64,000 bases of DNA, from the NCBI GenBank assembly GCA_963556695.1, contig CAUWAG010000010.1, positions 3,472,001-3,536,000 of the forward strand, given 5' to 3'. Below, one piece after another: positions 10,685 through 21,424 of the stretch. The first letter of the stretch is position 1; each line of letters starts with the position of its first letter. This stretch comes from Anthostomella pinea (lineage: Eukaryota > Ascomycota > Sordariomycetes > Xylariales > Xylariaceae). Under the pieces are notes generated by a model. That model saw nothing but the letters and a program-made list of their open reading frames with translations. It searched no databases and was not told where the DNA came from. Position numbers and translations under genes: made by a program.

Positions 10685-11154
10685 TTAGCCCCTGAAGGTG
10701 GCGGCGCAGTTAGGGGGCACGTCGGCGCTCGGAGGGCCTATTCTTCCGTGCCTGCGTCGAATTGCAGGGGCTTGGGGATAGGGGCTTGAGCAGCTGCCCT
10801 CCAAGGTCCAAACTCTCTCAGGCATGGGTTCATGGTACAGATCTAGTTCTCGCTGTGACCGCTCTTCTAGAGCACCAGCAAATGGATGGGGTTCCCGATT
10901 GCAAGACTCGTCGGGGGAAAGAAGTGCCACAAGAATCAAACTCCCAAGTTCAAGCATGTCCTGCTCCATCATCCCAAGTCTCGTACACTGTTTTCTCGGC
11001 CATCGAGGGGTCGGCATCGCAGTTTGAGGGATGAGGTCACCTGGCAGTCGTCAATCAGCGGGCTCACACTGTGAGGAGATGCCTCTTGTGTAGCATGTCC
11101 GCTGACGAGAAGCAATGCAGTACATAGTACTAGGATGACCAAGAAAGACTTCAA
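10685..11154 (-). CDS. Candidate small secreted cysteine-containing protein
   Basis: Exon 1 (11154-11041) starts with a typical signal peptide (MKSFLVILVLCTALLLVSG, cleavage predicted after GHA). Exon 2 (10960-10685) joins in phase zero through an 80-nt GTGACC...CAG intron. The 129-residue product has four cysteines in the predicted mature part and no domain I recognise. The second exon is rich in Glu, Pro and Arg. Length, signal and cysteine count fit the broad class of fungal small secreted proteins, some of which are effectors. A partial duplicate of exon 2 lies about 300 bp downstream. Without transcript data the intron is a prediction. Confidence 0.45.
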
Positions 11155-11819
11155 GGTCGAAAGCCGATGTGGTATCTGCAGCCTCTACGGGACAGGTAGA
11201 ATGCGTTTGTGCTGCTTCCAGCACAGAATACTAGCTTTCATCTCGGTATAGGGGCTCGGCTGGTATGTGCAGGCGTTGTGCAGGTCGGCATGCAATATTC
11301 GTCAAAAATGTGGCATTCCGCATTTCTTCCTCAATCACCGTATCTCATGTAGGAACCTTGTAGACAGTGGGAGCAGTTGCAACTGCAGAGCTGGCCTGTG
11401 TAAATGGATGCATACACCTAACCTAGGGCGGGTATGGCTTATGTATCAAAACACGAGCAAAAGTTACCATCATACCGAAAAAGCTTGATGGCTGATTTGG
11501 AGTGCTGGTTTGACAGCGTGCATGAGGAAAATACTAACTGGTTTTTCGGGGGTTGCTGAAAGCGTAATTGCCTTTCTTTTTGCTGAAATCCAGTCCTACG
11601 GAGGGGGCGGGTTCGAGGCTGGTAAGTGTTATCAGGAAAGCAGGCCCAAGTTTTCCCCCTCAAAAAACCCTAGTCCTCTGCTCTTGTCTTCACAGTTTAC
11701 CACATTCGAATTCGAGAGGTCAAGTTTGATTCAACACGTTTGATAATCTTGGTATTGATGACTAGTTCCGAACACGTACAGTAGGGGCAAGCTCCTCTGA
11801 CGCAAGCCGCAATCCATCC
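11155..11819. other. Intergenic, no feature seen
   Basis: Separates the start of the secreted-protein candidate from the 3' end of the permease. No coding or repeat signal noted. Confidence 0.4.
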
Positions 11820-13634
11820 TCAAAACAGCCAAGTCAGCGTCCTACGATAAATGTGCACCCAAACGCTCGCCTTGCCCATCGCATCCTCCCTCTCCTTTCG
11901 CGCCGCCTCGAACTTCTCCCTCTCCTCGGCTACCGTCTCCCGCGGCACACCGGTGAGCAGATCGGCTCCCGTTGCGGACACGTGGTGCGACTTCCTGAAG
12001 AGCTTGTAGCCGAAAATGAGGGCCAAGTACACGGGAATACCGATATAACCGACGATGAAGTTCTTGTAGTCGAATTTACCAACGAAGACCTCGGCGCCTT
12101 TGGTCATGACGAGAATGACGAGGAAGGTCAGGGCTATGTACGACCCAATCGCCCCGAGCGGTGCCTGGTAGGGAATGTACGCGACGTCGATGCTTTGGGC
12201 CTTCCGAGCGGCGCAGAAGTAGATGTGAGAGACGAGGATCGAAATCCACGTAAGTAGACCTACTGGTGTCAGCCGGCCGGTCAATCGGAGGGAGCAGCAA
12301 GCAAGGCATCACTTACCAAAGATTGTAACGACATTTGTTAGGTACCCAAACACGGTCGCGCCGCTCGAAGCGACAGACAAGTACGCCAGACCGCAGAACA
12401 AGCCCGACACTCCAATCGCATACATCGGCACACCGCGCTTCGTCGTGCGCGTAAAGAACCGCGGAGCCTTCCCATCGATAGCGATACCATACAGCGTGCG
12501 AGACGAGATATATATATCCGAATTAGCAGCCGAGAACACGAATATCAGCAGGAAGGCATTGATGACGTGGTCGAGATGGTTGATCTGCGCCAGTTTCACG
12601 GCAACGACAAACGGGGACGCGGCGGCCGAGGTCTTGGCATTGCTCGCGAAGGCGAGGTCGTCCGAGTCGTAGGGAACGACGAGGCCGAGCAGGAACACGG
12701 ACACGACGTAGAAGAAGAGGATGCGGAAGAAAGTGAAGCGCACGGCCTTGGGCATGCTGAGGCGCGGGTGGTTGGCCTCGCCGACCGTCACGCCCACGAG
12801 CTCGGTGCCGCTGAAGGCGTACACTGCGGCGACCATGGCGGACCAGATGCCGAGGAGTCGGCCCGTCGCACCGTCGACCTTGTACTCGGCGAAGGCGCCG
12901 GGGTCCCGCCAATACCGGAATCCCGGACGGTCGCCCGTCGGACCGCCACCGACGGCAAGAACAAAGAGGAGCAAGATGATGAACAGGATAATCACGACCT
13001 TCAGGGACGACAGCCAGAACTCGAACTCGCCAAAGTACTTGACGCCGACACAATTGATCAGCAAGATCAAGACCAGCGCGACGGAGATGAAGACGGCGGG
13101 CGAGACGCTGTCGCCGGCCCAGTACTTCAGGATCAGCGCCAGAGCCGAGAGCTGGTTCGGCGCCGCGATGAGGTACTTGAAGAAGTACGACCAGCCTGTC
13201 GCGAATCCCAGGGCCGGGTCGACGAAGCGCGTGGCGTAGCCGCCGAAGCCGTGCGAGAGCGGCATGTAGGCGATCATCTCGCCCAGTGCGGCCATGACGA
13301 GGAAGACGATGCAGCCGACGATGGTGTAGTCGATGAATATGCCTGCTGGACCGGCCTTGACGAGGGCGGCGCCGCTAGTATCCGGGATATTAATTAGAGA
13401 GTGGCTAGGTAACTGATCAGGTTGGCGGGCTCAGACTCACGTTCCGACCAAGAGGCCGGTCCCCAGAGAGCCGCCCAGCGCGATCATCGTCACATGGCGT
13501 GCCTCGAGACGCCTGTGTAGGCTGTGGTCGGCGTCTTGAGTGAGGTCCTCCAGGGAATCGTCCTTGTGGCTCTGCTGCTGGGACAGATTGACCACGTCGG
13601 CGGTCCCGACTTTCTCGGGGTCGGTATGTGCCAT
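11820..13634 (-). CDS. Amino-acid permease, YAT family (563 aa)
   Basis: Exons 13634-13441, 13374-12317 and 12259-11820 join in phase (introns of 66 and 57 nt, GTGAGT and GTAAGT donors), giving exactly 564 codons. The cytosolic N-terminus leads into RRLEARHVTMIALGGSLGTG, the first transmembrane signature of fungal amino-acid/proton symporters of the APC superfamily. AALGEMIAYMP, FSGTELVGVTVGEA, SSRTLYGIAIDGKAPRFF and PYQAPLGAIGSYIAL follow in order, with about 12 hydrophobic spans. Full length is normal for the family, which imports amino acids at the plasma membrane. Substrate range cannot be told from sequence. The C-terminal tail is charged (EEREKFEAARKERED) and ends in hydrophobic/aromatic residues, as in Gap1-like proteins. 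Confidence 0.95.
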
Positions 13635-14832
13635 TTTCGATCTGGCGTCGGCGGAAAGTCGTCGGTCAACAGACGAGAACGCAACTCAAGGCTGCGAGCT
13701 GAGAGGAGATGTAGGGTCGCAACCAACAAGTCATATTATATTACAGCTAGAACATTTCAGCTTCCATCCGGTTGGCCTCGGCTGCTGCGTGGGCCCTGCA
13801 TCGCCCAATCGCCCGCCGATAGCTCGAACTCATTACCTCCGCATTGGTCCAGCGGTCCGGGGTGTCGGAACCGGCGGAGGAGATGATTCGTTCGGCAGCG
13901 GAGCCAAGAGGCAGGGATAGCAGCGGTATTTGGAATAGGGCTTGGTATGACTTCACCTCTCGGTAAGATGATTTGCAGCCTGGCCCTTTTGTGATGACTA
14001 TTCATGTTGATGGGGCTTTGTCAGATGGACCACGCGTGTAAGTACTGCGTGCCCGCCAGTCTACGTGAGTTAGAATAGCCTGTTCTATGCAGGTTGACGT
14101 TAGAGACCATGTAGTTAGGACTTCCTAGTCCTATATGTCCTACATGATCCAATACCCGTCATCGGTTTGTGTGCGCCGCACACGGTACCGGTAACGATCA
14201 GTCGAAATCCCCTTATTCGATTGAACAGCCAGCCTGTCACATGTACACCACGACCCAGATCGATGATGAGAAGCGAAGGAGACAGCCTATTCCCTCTTCT
14301 CTTTCAGCAGATCCATGTTCGGCCATGCCGCGTGCGAGAACAGTGATGCCGAGTTTGACAGTTGTGGTGTGGTGGAGCTCCGAGTTCATTCACATGAGTT
14401 GAGTTTCAAGTTGTGCAGAAGCTACTGGGAATATGTTGGAGGAATGCGACTGATTACGACCCACAGACTACCTATGTAGTAAAGCAGGAATCTGAGGCAA
14501 CGGGGCAACTGAAGTTATGGAAAGGCTGCCGAGGCGAACCAAACCAACCCCATGCGACAAGGTATGGTCTTCTTCGCGACAACTGATCATCCAAAAAGAC
14601 GACCACGTACTTAACAGAGCCCCAAAATCTCTCAAGAGAGCGATTGGTTCCTTTCAGGTTTCAGAGTGGTCTGTATTGGAAGAAGAAGATAGCTGAAAGG
14701 GGGTACCTTCCTACTTGAATAACCAGGAAAATGACCTCCGGCAGCTATCTACTCAGGTGATCCAACAGCATAACCAACATACGTGCTCAGGCTAAGTAAG
14801 CCACTGAGCACATATTCCGACATTCCTTGAGA
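13635..14832. other. Intergenic between permease and eIF5A-like gene
   Basis: Contains the permease promoter region (right of 13634) and the 3' side of the eIF5A-like gene. No repeat, RNA gene or additional coding exon was recognised. Confidence 0.4.
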
Positions 14833-15348
14833 TCAGTCATTCTTGGCGAGACTGAAGTCGACGACCACCTCCTTGCCCATGGCCGAGAGAACCACAACAT
14901 CGATGCTCTTCTCGTCGCTGAACGCTGCCTTGATCCTCTCCCCCAGTTCGCCATCGGGAAGCTTGACGTCGTCCGGCTTCTCGGCCCTAGCATCGTAGTC
15001 GAACAGGCTGAGGAACTCCTTGCCGCCCTTCTGCTGACCCTTGATGTAGAGCAGCATGTAGGTGTTGCGCTTGACCACGGGCACCGTCATGGAGTGCGCG
15101 GCCGGTCCGCCGCCGTCATGCTTCTTGCCCGTGAAGATGTCGGTGCCGGCGATGACCAGCTTGGCGTGGCCGTGCTTGCCGGGCTTCGACTTGATGATCT
15201 GGATGATCTTGCACGGCTTGTCGCCGTCCAAGATGACGTGGCCGCCCACGCGCAGCCCGTTGGCGGCGGTCGGGCGGGTGTGAGAGGCGCCGGCGTCGCC
15301 TGCGCTGAAGTCGATGTTGCCGTACTGCTCGTCGGTTGAGGAAGACAT
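14833..15348 (-). CDS. Divergent eIF5A paralogue (171 aa)
   Basis: The intronless frame matches eIF5A across both domains. It has an AGDAGASHTRP-type N-terminus, CKIIQIIKSKPGKHGHAK with the lysine that would be hypusinated (K58), and TDIFTGKKHDGGGPAAHSM. MTVPVVKRNTYMLLYIKG and the C-terminal OB fold (VKLPDGELGERIK, VVVLSAMGKEVVVD) follow. Canonical eIF5A binds stalled ribosomes and promotes peptide bonds at poly-proline. Here the usual STSKTGKHGHAK has become KSKPGKHGHAK, and several loops are longer and rich in Gly and Lys. The gene lacks introns, so it is probably an ancient or retro-derived paralogue beside a standard copy elsewhere. Whether it is hypusinated is an open question. Confidence 0.9.
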   Translation of the reverse strand: MSSSTDEQYGNIDFSAGDAGASHTRPTAANGLRVGGHVILDGDKPCKIIQIIKSKPGKHGHAKLVIAGTDIFTGKKHDGGGPAAHSMTVPVVKRNTYMLLYIKGQQKGGKEFLSLFDYDARAEKPDDVKLPDGELGERIKAAFSDEKSIDVVVLSAMGKEVVVDFSLAKND

Positions 15349-16726
15349 GGTGGGCGTAGTTGAGTGTTTGTACGACTGGGTGTATTGTTCAGAGGTAGAT
15401 AGGGATCTTCACTGGACCTAATCAACAGATTAATTAGTTGATATCGGGATGACTGATAGAGGTGATCCTTACTTATGTACCTGTACTAACAAAGGAAGCG
15501 GTAAGGTACATACAGGCAGATGACTAGTACAAAGGGCAGAGACAGCTGGAATCAACTGGATCCTCGGTGTTTGGTGAGTGTGGTTTTCGATCGTGGGGCG
15601 TCCCTAGGATCGAAAGGCCACAATGGATCGTAGAAAGAAAGCGGTCGCGGTGCTGTGAGAAAAGCGCATTTGGGTGGTTAGCGATGGTGTAAAGAACTGG
15701 AAGGAAGAGGCATGGCAACGTACAACCACTCGTATTTGAATGAGCAGTGACTCACCGGAGACTGAACCTTAAGAAACATCGAAGCACCTCCACGGAGGGA
15801 GGCGCAGCACCGTGCAACTCAGAATCTACACCTCGATAGCCCGCATTGTAAGTCAGAACAGTCGTAATGGGAGGTGAAAAATATCCACAAGCAGACGACC
15901 AGTAAGTGGTGTCAAAGGATAACGCAGTTATGAGGTCTGAATACATTGTATTAGATAGAGGAGAAGATCTAGCTGGAGGCACAGGGGATGAATTCCCTGT
16001 ATATGTATTCAGTCACCACTGGGGATCATAATATTGCCAACCACCTGGAATACCAGCCTCCTTGCGACAACTGGGGTATGTATGCAGCTGATCGGCATCA
16101 CCGGAATGAGTACAGATTGACCCCTGAAATAATATACCTTGCAGACCACCAAGACACCTACAAGCATACTGTTAGCAATACACTTTGGGGGTCTCGATAG
16201 CCAAACTTACGGTGGCTATTCCATAGAGCAAGATGTAACTTGTGTAAGGAAGAACAACAATTTTTCCCACGGTTGTGTTCAAAGATATTTATATATTAGG
16301 GGGTGCAAACGTGGAAAGGTTGGTGTAGAGTAATAGATTGTCAGTCCTGGCTGGGCCGTTTCGGGTGCCTGGTAACCGCTCGGCCGCCATTCTACATTCC
16401 TTCAGGGATCACCCTATTCCCAACGCATGTAATTCGCACAGCTGGATACTAGCAATGATGTTGGTCTCCAATGCCACAGGCCGGCATTGTGTGAGCGAAT
16501 CACATAGTTCCACCCCTGGAATCTGTCCTGGCCCCTCTGCTTGCCGCATGACGGTGCCACACAGTCGGGACCATTGCAATGACGGTAGGTTTTGACTGCT
16601 CCAACTCCAATGATGTTATTCCAAAGCTGTGCATTCCATATCCGGATCCGTCAAGGGCTCCCGAAGCTCCCGCCCAGACTGAAGACGTCGGCTACCAACA
16701 CATGTTGACACTTCCCCTTGATTGAT
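15349..16726. other. Intergenic upstream of the eIF5A-like gene
   Basis: About 1.4 kb with no recognised gene. It includes the eIF5A-like promoter and ends at the 3' tail of the LINE. Confidence 0.4.
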
Positions 16727-17311
16727 TGTATTTAACGTGGGGGATCGCTCCTCAGTAGTGCAAGCCACGCCTCCCAGAGCCTCTGCATCCCAGGGTTGTG
16801 GAGGTATCAAGATAATAAGTACAGTCAGTCCCGCTCACGAGCCCATCCCCGTTGTTACGGCTGTATGACTTTGGGGTCATCCATCTGGTCCTTCAAGAAC
16901 AGCTATCTATCGGGGGCAGATTGATGAAAAGAACTTGCTCTTCTCCACGAATTTTGCCCATTCTGTGCTCCTCTCCCCTAAGTATTGTAAACAGGCTGTC
17001 CTAGGCGAGTACCTAGGCAGTAGCCGATTTTTCCCCAGTCTCTTACAAAAGAAAATATATTGTGGTGTTTTCTTCTCACCACAACTGCAATGGTCATTTG
17101 AGTCTGTATGCCCAAAGCGTTCATAGTATCTGGCAAAGTCGCCATGTCCAGATCTGGCCGCTAGAAGTCTGTGTAAAGTACTCCTCTTAAAAGATATCAG
17201 GTCTCTTTCAGTTATTGTGTGTGAGTATACTTCTTGATACCTAGATTTTGATTGGTCTTTCTACCATTAGTTGAACTCCTTTCTGCCCTTTTTTTTAAGA
17301 TCTCTTTTGAC

Positions 17312-17760
17312 CTAAGAGATTGTAGGAAGGCTTATTGTGTCTATTTCCAGCATGGCACCCTCTTTTGCTAATGTGTCGGCAGCTTCATTGCCATCAATAT
17401 CTCTGTGTCCAGGAATCCACTTGACGGTCACTCCAGGAGTGTGTGCTGTGGCAAGTTCTTGAAATTGTAAAAAAATATTCTGTGATGTCTCGGGTGGAGT
17501 CCCATTGAGCCCATCTACCACTGACGTGTTGTCCAGGCAGATATATAACTGTTTTCTGTGTCCAATTGCCCTGGCTGCTGCAAGACCTTGGAGAGCACCA
17601 TAGACTTCAGCATCTACTACTTCTGTTTGCAGAAGTCTACCCTTTCCCCGGTATATTTCTTGAATAGTGTTGCCTTTCCTAATGGTGTAACCCCATCCAG
17701 TGCGGGTTGTACCTTGGTCAACCAATTATGATCCATCTGAGTAGATGACAAGGTCAGTGT
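17312..17760 (-). pseudogene. LINE RNase H domain with premature stop
   Basis: The RNase H fold is recognisable by IYSDGS, DAEVYGALQGL, LDNTSVVDGL and HRDIDGNEAADTLAKEGA, so the acidic active-site residues are kept. The frame is broken by a TAA at 17726-17728 directly after SDGS. A CAA-to-TAA change there would be a C-to-T transition in a CpA context. The domain forms the C-terminal part of the LINE polyprotein. Confidence 0.85.
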
Positions 17761-18064
17761 TCACATTTCTCTCCTGTAGCCATTGCTTAAAGAGCTCTAT
17801 TTCTTTGTCTTTGTCTTTACGGACTGGGGGCTTCTTCCATGATAGCCTGGTAAGTGTTGGTCTCTGGAAGTCAGGGACTAGCTGGAAACTCCTTTGTAGC
17901 CTTGTTGGATCCTTGCGGGCTTGTATTTGGAGCCTGCCAACAAGAGAGTGTCTCTGGTCTATTCGTCCTAGTCAGAGGCCGTGACGTCGTCGTATTGACT
18001 CTGCAAGAACGCCAGCTGGGGGAATCTGTGATTCAAAATGTAGGATATGCCCAGGGTATGTTTT

Positions 18065-18928
18065 TCAGACTGGCAAGATAGCCCTGATCGCCGTTCGTAG
18101 TACAGTATCTATTGTCCCAAGAAGCCCCTTAATGCGACATGCTGATGTCTCACCTGAGCTCCTGATTTTTTTGATTCCTGGGTACCAGGTCTCCAGGCCG
18201 TGTGTAAGAATAGGAATAACACAAGCTTTCACAGCCCTCCTGGTTGATTTTACTGGGAGTCCCTTGACTGTGTTGCATAGTCCTCGAAGGTGATTTGTTA
18301 CCCTACTAGCTTTCTTGGCCCAGTGAGAAACATGAACTTTGAAGTTTAGTTTTCTATCCAGAAGGACACCTAGCCATCGCATAGAATACTTAGCTATTTT
18401 GTTCATTGTCCTGTGGCGGAATGGAGGGTTGTCTAAGTTCTTTTTCCACGAGAAGTGCATGATCTCGGTTTTGTCGGGATCAAACTCAATAGCATTATTA
18501 TGTCCCCATTGGTTGAACAAATGAAGATTTTTAGAAGCCTCTGTAGCTGTTTCTTTAAGGTTCTTTCTAATACAGAGAGTTGCTAGGTTGTCTGCATATC
18601 CAAAGCGTCTTTTTTTTATGCCAAGTTGGGCACAGATTGACTCAGTATACAGCATGTAAAGGATTAGAGAGGCTGGTGAGCCTTGTGGTAGCCCACAAGT
18701 GAGAGCTTTTATATCGGTCATAATACCTTCAAACCGAACTCTTGCGGACCGCTCGGACATGAATGACTGGACCCATCTTATAAGAAAACCTGGCCAGCCC
18801 TGTTCTCTCATGCGAACCACCAGTCGTCCCTTTAGGGCAGCATCAAAGGCCCCTTTCACATCTGACGTGACTACTGTTGCAACGAGGCCTTGGTCAAGGG
18901 CCTGCTCAATATCATGTTTTCTGTTCAT
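18065..18928 (-). pseudogene. LINE reverse transcriptase, degenerate
   Basis: Reverse transcriptase palm motifs are seen in order: DVKGAFDAALKGRL, GLPQGSPASLILYMLY, FGYADN, then RWLGVLLDRKLNFKVHV and the thumb region to RAILPV. The active-site box reads YADN rather than YADD, losing one catalytic aspartate. The frame ends in a TGA at 18065-18067, where homologous sequence continues (KTYPGHILHF). The upstream fingers domain is missing. Confidence 0.9.
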
Positions 18929-18945
18929 TAGAGTAGGCCATGGGG

Positions 18946-19448
18946 AGATGGTAGGAGCTTGGGTGGGTGAACGGAATCAGTTGCAAGATTATGCATGTCT
19001 GGAGGAAGGTTCTCTACACAGTACCTTGGTAATTGAAGTGCTCAACATTGCCGGTCTTCCAATGTCTTACACCCCGACCCGTGGTCTAATAATAAGGCTG
19101 CTCTAGGGGACGGGCCGTAGTCGGCGCGATCGGTCTGTCCTGGACGTGGATCTGCGTCAAAGACTCAGGGTTGCTGACCCAGTAAAGGAGGCGTGAAGGA
19201 GTGTGGCGAGTCCGAGTGCCCACCCTTGAACTGCTGCCAGTGTCGGCACTTTTGACTCCCCGTTTGACACGACGCTTGTTATCAAGGATTCGAGGCCAAC
19301 TGCATCATGTTATCTGCAGTGATGCAAAACAACCTTTTGGTCATGTGGCACGTTGCGGATTTGCCATCTTACCGACATGCCTGTGGAAAATCACAACAAT
19401 TGGTATCGGACCCAGTAATCCTCTTCCGTGGCAACTTTATCGTCCCAA
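18946..19448. other. Intergenic, no feature seen
   Basis: Lies between the truncated 5' end of the LINE and the MITE. No coding signal was recognised. Confidence 0.4.
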
Positions 19449-19450
19449 TA

Positions 19451-19654
19451 CAGGTGTCCAGGATGGTAATGGTTAGCGGTTCCACGTGCAATTACCATGC
19501 TAAACATATATACCTTACAACGACGTTCTTACATCAAAGTTCCTATGAAAGTTCTTATGAAAGTTCCTATAAAAGTTCCCATCACGTAAAGTTCTACCTA
19601 TTACCATTAATAGATATACGTGGAACCGCTAACCATGACCACCCTGGACACCTG
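19451..19654. mobile_element. Mariner-type MITE, 204 bp
   Basis: Terminal inverted repeats of 37 bp (19451-19487 and 19618-19654) match at 35 positions, start CAGGTGTCCAGG, and are flanked by TA on both sides. TA target duplication with CAGG-type ends points to Tc1/mariner (Fot1/pogo-like) transposase mobilisation. The interior is non-coding and includes a short tandem repeat of AAAGTTCYTATG units. It lies about 230 bp upstream of the astacin gene start. Confidence 0.8.
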
Positions 19655-19735
19655 TACCCATTGTGGCTGTCTGGACAGCCCTGTATCAACTTCGTGGCCT
19701 TTTGATGTTGCTGCCCGATTGCTCTCTTACATGTG

Positions 19736-19743
19736 TATATAAG
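19736..19743 (+). promoter_or_regulatory. TATA box of the astacin gene
   Basis: TATATAAG lies 143 bp before the ATG at 19886, a normal distance for a fungal promoter with a 5' leader. The MITE ends about 80 bp upstream of it. Confidence 0.5.
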
Positions 19744-19885
19744 TCAGGCGATGTTCTTGGGTAGCGATTATGGCTGCTCTCTTTACCACACTTATCATTC
19801 AGAACACTCCTAGCCGCCACTGCTAGCACCACATTCGCCGTCTCTTCTCAACCGTATCCTTCTATCCCGGTCTCAACTACTCATA

Positions 19886-20749
19886 ATGGCCATCAATTTC
19901 TTCTTCGCCATCGCAATCTGCGCATTGAGAGTCGTGGCCAGTCCGACAGGCTTGTCAGACGAAAAGCCCGCTATTGCCCATAGGGCTTTTCCCACCAACT
20001 CCCAGCTTTGGCCGGAGGCCAAGATCACTTGGTGTTATGAAGATTCCGACGACGAGATCGACAAGGATGCGGCCGTCGACGTTATAGGCAGCGCCTGGGA
20101 GCTCTGGAAGAAAGCCCTCGGCGGAAAGTCTAGCCTTCAATTTGTAGCGGCGGACAAGGGCGACCCGAAATGCGACCGCGCCGACGAGAGTAAACTAATT
20201 TTGCATATCATCTTCAACAGAAATGATGAAAACTTCGCAAGTATCGGCTACGGGCCGAAGGACAGTTATATACAGTATGATTATACACATTTTGAGACCC
20301 TATACAAGGACCCCAACGAACGGGCTCAGGCGCGCGCTGCTGTACTCGCGCATGAGCTCGGGCATACTCTAGGGTTGGAACATGAGCACCAGAAGCCCTC
20401 GGCTTGGGCCAAGGTTGGGGGGAAGCTCAAGCTCAATTGCGAGAATGTGGAGGGCTACCAAAGTCTCAGTGACAAGGGGTTGAATATGGATGAACTCTGC
20501 TCCGATCGGAAGAAGGCGTTGGAGGCCGGTTTCGCTGCCCATAATCTCCTGCCCTTGGATGCATCGAAAGGCACGGATGATGGCTCTTTCGATTGGGATT
20601 CGATTATGCTGTACCCTTCGTTCTTTTTTGCGCAAGAGCCTGGCAAATTCACCATGGTCAAACGCGATCCCGATGGAGGCTTCATCGAGCCTAACTTCGT
20701 ACCTTCCGCGCGCGACGCCAAGGCAGTTATCAACATGTACCCCAATTAG
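19886..20749 (+). CDS. Secreted astacin-like zinc metalloprotease (M12A)
   Basis: A 287-residue intronless protein. The first 18-20 residues form a signal peptide (MAINFFFAIAICALRVVAS). The zinc site HELGHTLGLEHEHQ (residues 156-169) fits the extended HExxHxxGxxH motif: H156, E157, H160 and H166. A downstream SIMLYPS supplies the Met-turn of the metzincin clan. LWPEAKITWCYED near the N-terminus of the mature part resembles the start of astacin domains. Such enzymes are secreted endopeptidases; in fungi they serve nutrition or host interaction. The predicted mature domain follows the signal closely, so any propeptide is short. The gene has a clear TATA box and a MITE just upstream. Confidence 0.93.
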   Translation: MAINFFFAIAICALRVVASPTGLSDEKPAIAHRAFPTNSQLWPEAKITWCYEDSDDEIDKDAAVDVIGSAWELWKKALGGKSSLQFVAADKGDPKCDRADESKLILHIIFNRNDENFASIGYGPKDSYIQYDYTHFETLYKDPNERAQARAAVLAHELGHTLGLEHEHQKPSAWAKVGGKLKLNCENVEGYQSLSDKGLNMDELCSDRKKALEAGFAAHNLLPLDASKGTDDGSFDWDSIMLYPSFFFAQEPGKFTMVKRDPDGGFIEPNFVPSARDAKAVINMYPN

Positions 20750-21003
20750 ATTTGCCAGGATACGTCGGCTGGAATGATGTAGGTCTTATTGGCTGGAAGG
20801 TATATAGGGGTTATGGCTGAAGCGAGCGGTGCGATATGTTGCAAGGCAGACTTACAGTAGCAATTGAATTTGCCCATGTGATCCCCCAGTGTCTTGCTTT
20901 CGAGTGACCATCTGGCCTGAAGGCCAAAGGTGTAACCGTAGCCTCACCAACTCTACTTGAAGGACGTGTAGCGTAGCCAGCTGCTCAAAATAGCAGGTCA
21001 AAG

Positions 21004-21402
21004 TCACTCGAGCCGCTCACTCAGATGATCCCCCCCCCTTGTCTCCTTAACACCCTCCCAAAGCCTCTCCACAAGCGGCAGCACCTCATCCTGCAACGGC
21101 CCCTTCCGGACCAGCGCCGCCGTATCAACAATCTGCGCCGTCTTGCTGGCCCCAAGAAAGACGCCATCCCCGTCACCCAGCACGGAATTGTAGAAAATCC
21201 AGCGAACGGTCACCTCCAAGGGCGACAGCCCGAGCCCCCTGACATCGGCATCGAAAGCCTTCATGGCGACCAGCACATCCTCGCTGCCGTACATTTTCTT
21301 CATATGGGGCGTCGAGGTCGCTGTTGTGTACGACGACCATGACTTCCGGTGCAACTGTAAGTTACACATGATCTCTTCCTCTATGGTCCGCCGGCTAACC
21401 AA
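21004..21402 (-). pseudogene. Aldo/keto reductase (AKR7-like) 3' end
   Basis: The frame shows the C-terminal third of an aflatoxin-aldehyde-reductase-type aldo/keto reductase. It has MYGSEDVLVAMKAFDADVRG, LSPLEVTVRWIFYNSVL, GVFLGASKTAQI (the NADPH-binding GAS loop) and GPLQDEVLPLVERLW. An intron acceptor (TTACAG before 21354) suggests the last exon is 21354-21004. The barrel's N-terminal strands and catalytic Asp-Tyr-Lys-His residues are missing. Upstream of about 21405 the DNA switches to a different gene fragment on the other strand, so this is a truncated gene. Confidence 0.75.
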
Positions 21403-21424
21403 GATACCATGGAAATAGGTTACG

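Larger units (their letters stand above)
16727..18945 (-). mobile_element. 5'-truncated Tad-like LINE retrotransposon
   Basis: Minus-strand order is reverse transcriptase (18928-18065), a linker, RNase H (about 17750-17312), then about 450 bp of 3' untranslated sequence ending in a short (AATC)-type tail near 16720. This RT-then-RNase H order without LTRs is that of Tad/I-clade non-LTR retrotransposons. No ORF1 or endonuclease is present, so the copy is 5' truncated near 18945, as is common. The last 140 bp (16865-16727) are shared with the SINE at 1.4 kb. Internal stops show it cannot encode an intact polyprotein. Confidence 0.85.

Noticed and set aside
12567..13397. Plus-strand 276-codon frame opposite the permease
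   Set aside because: Shadow of the GC-rich permease exon on the other strand; the protein is low complexity and charged.
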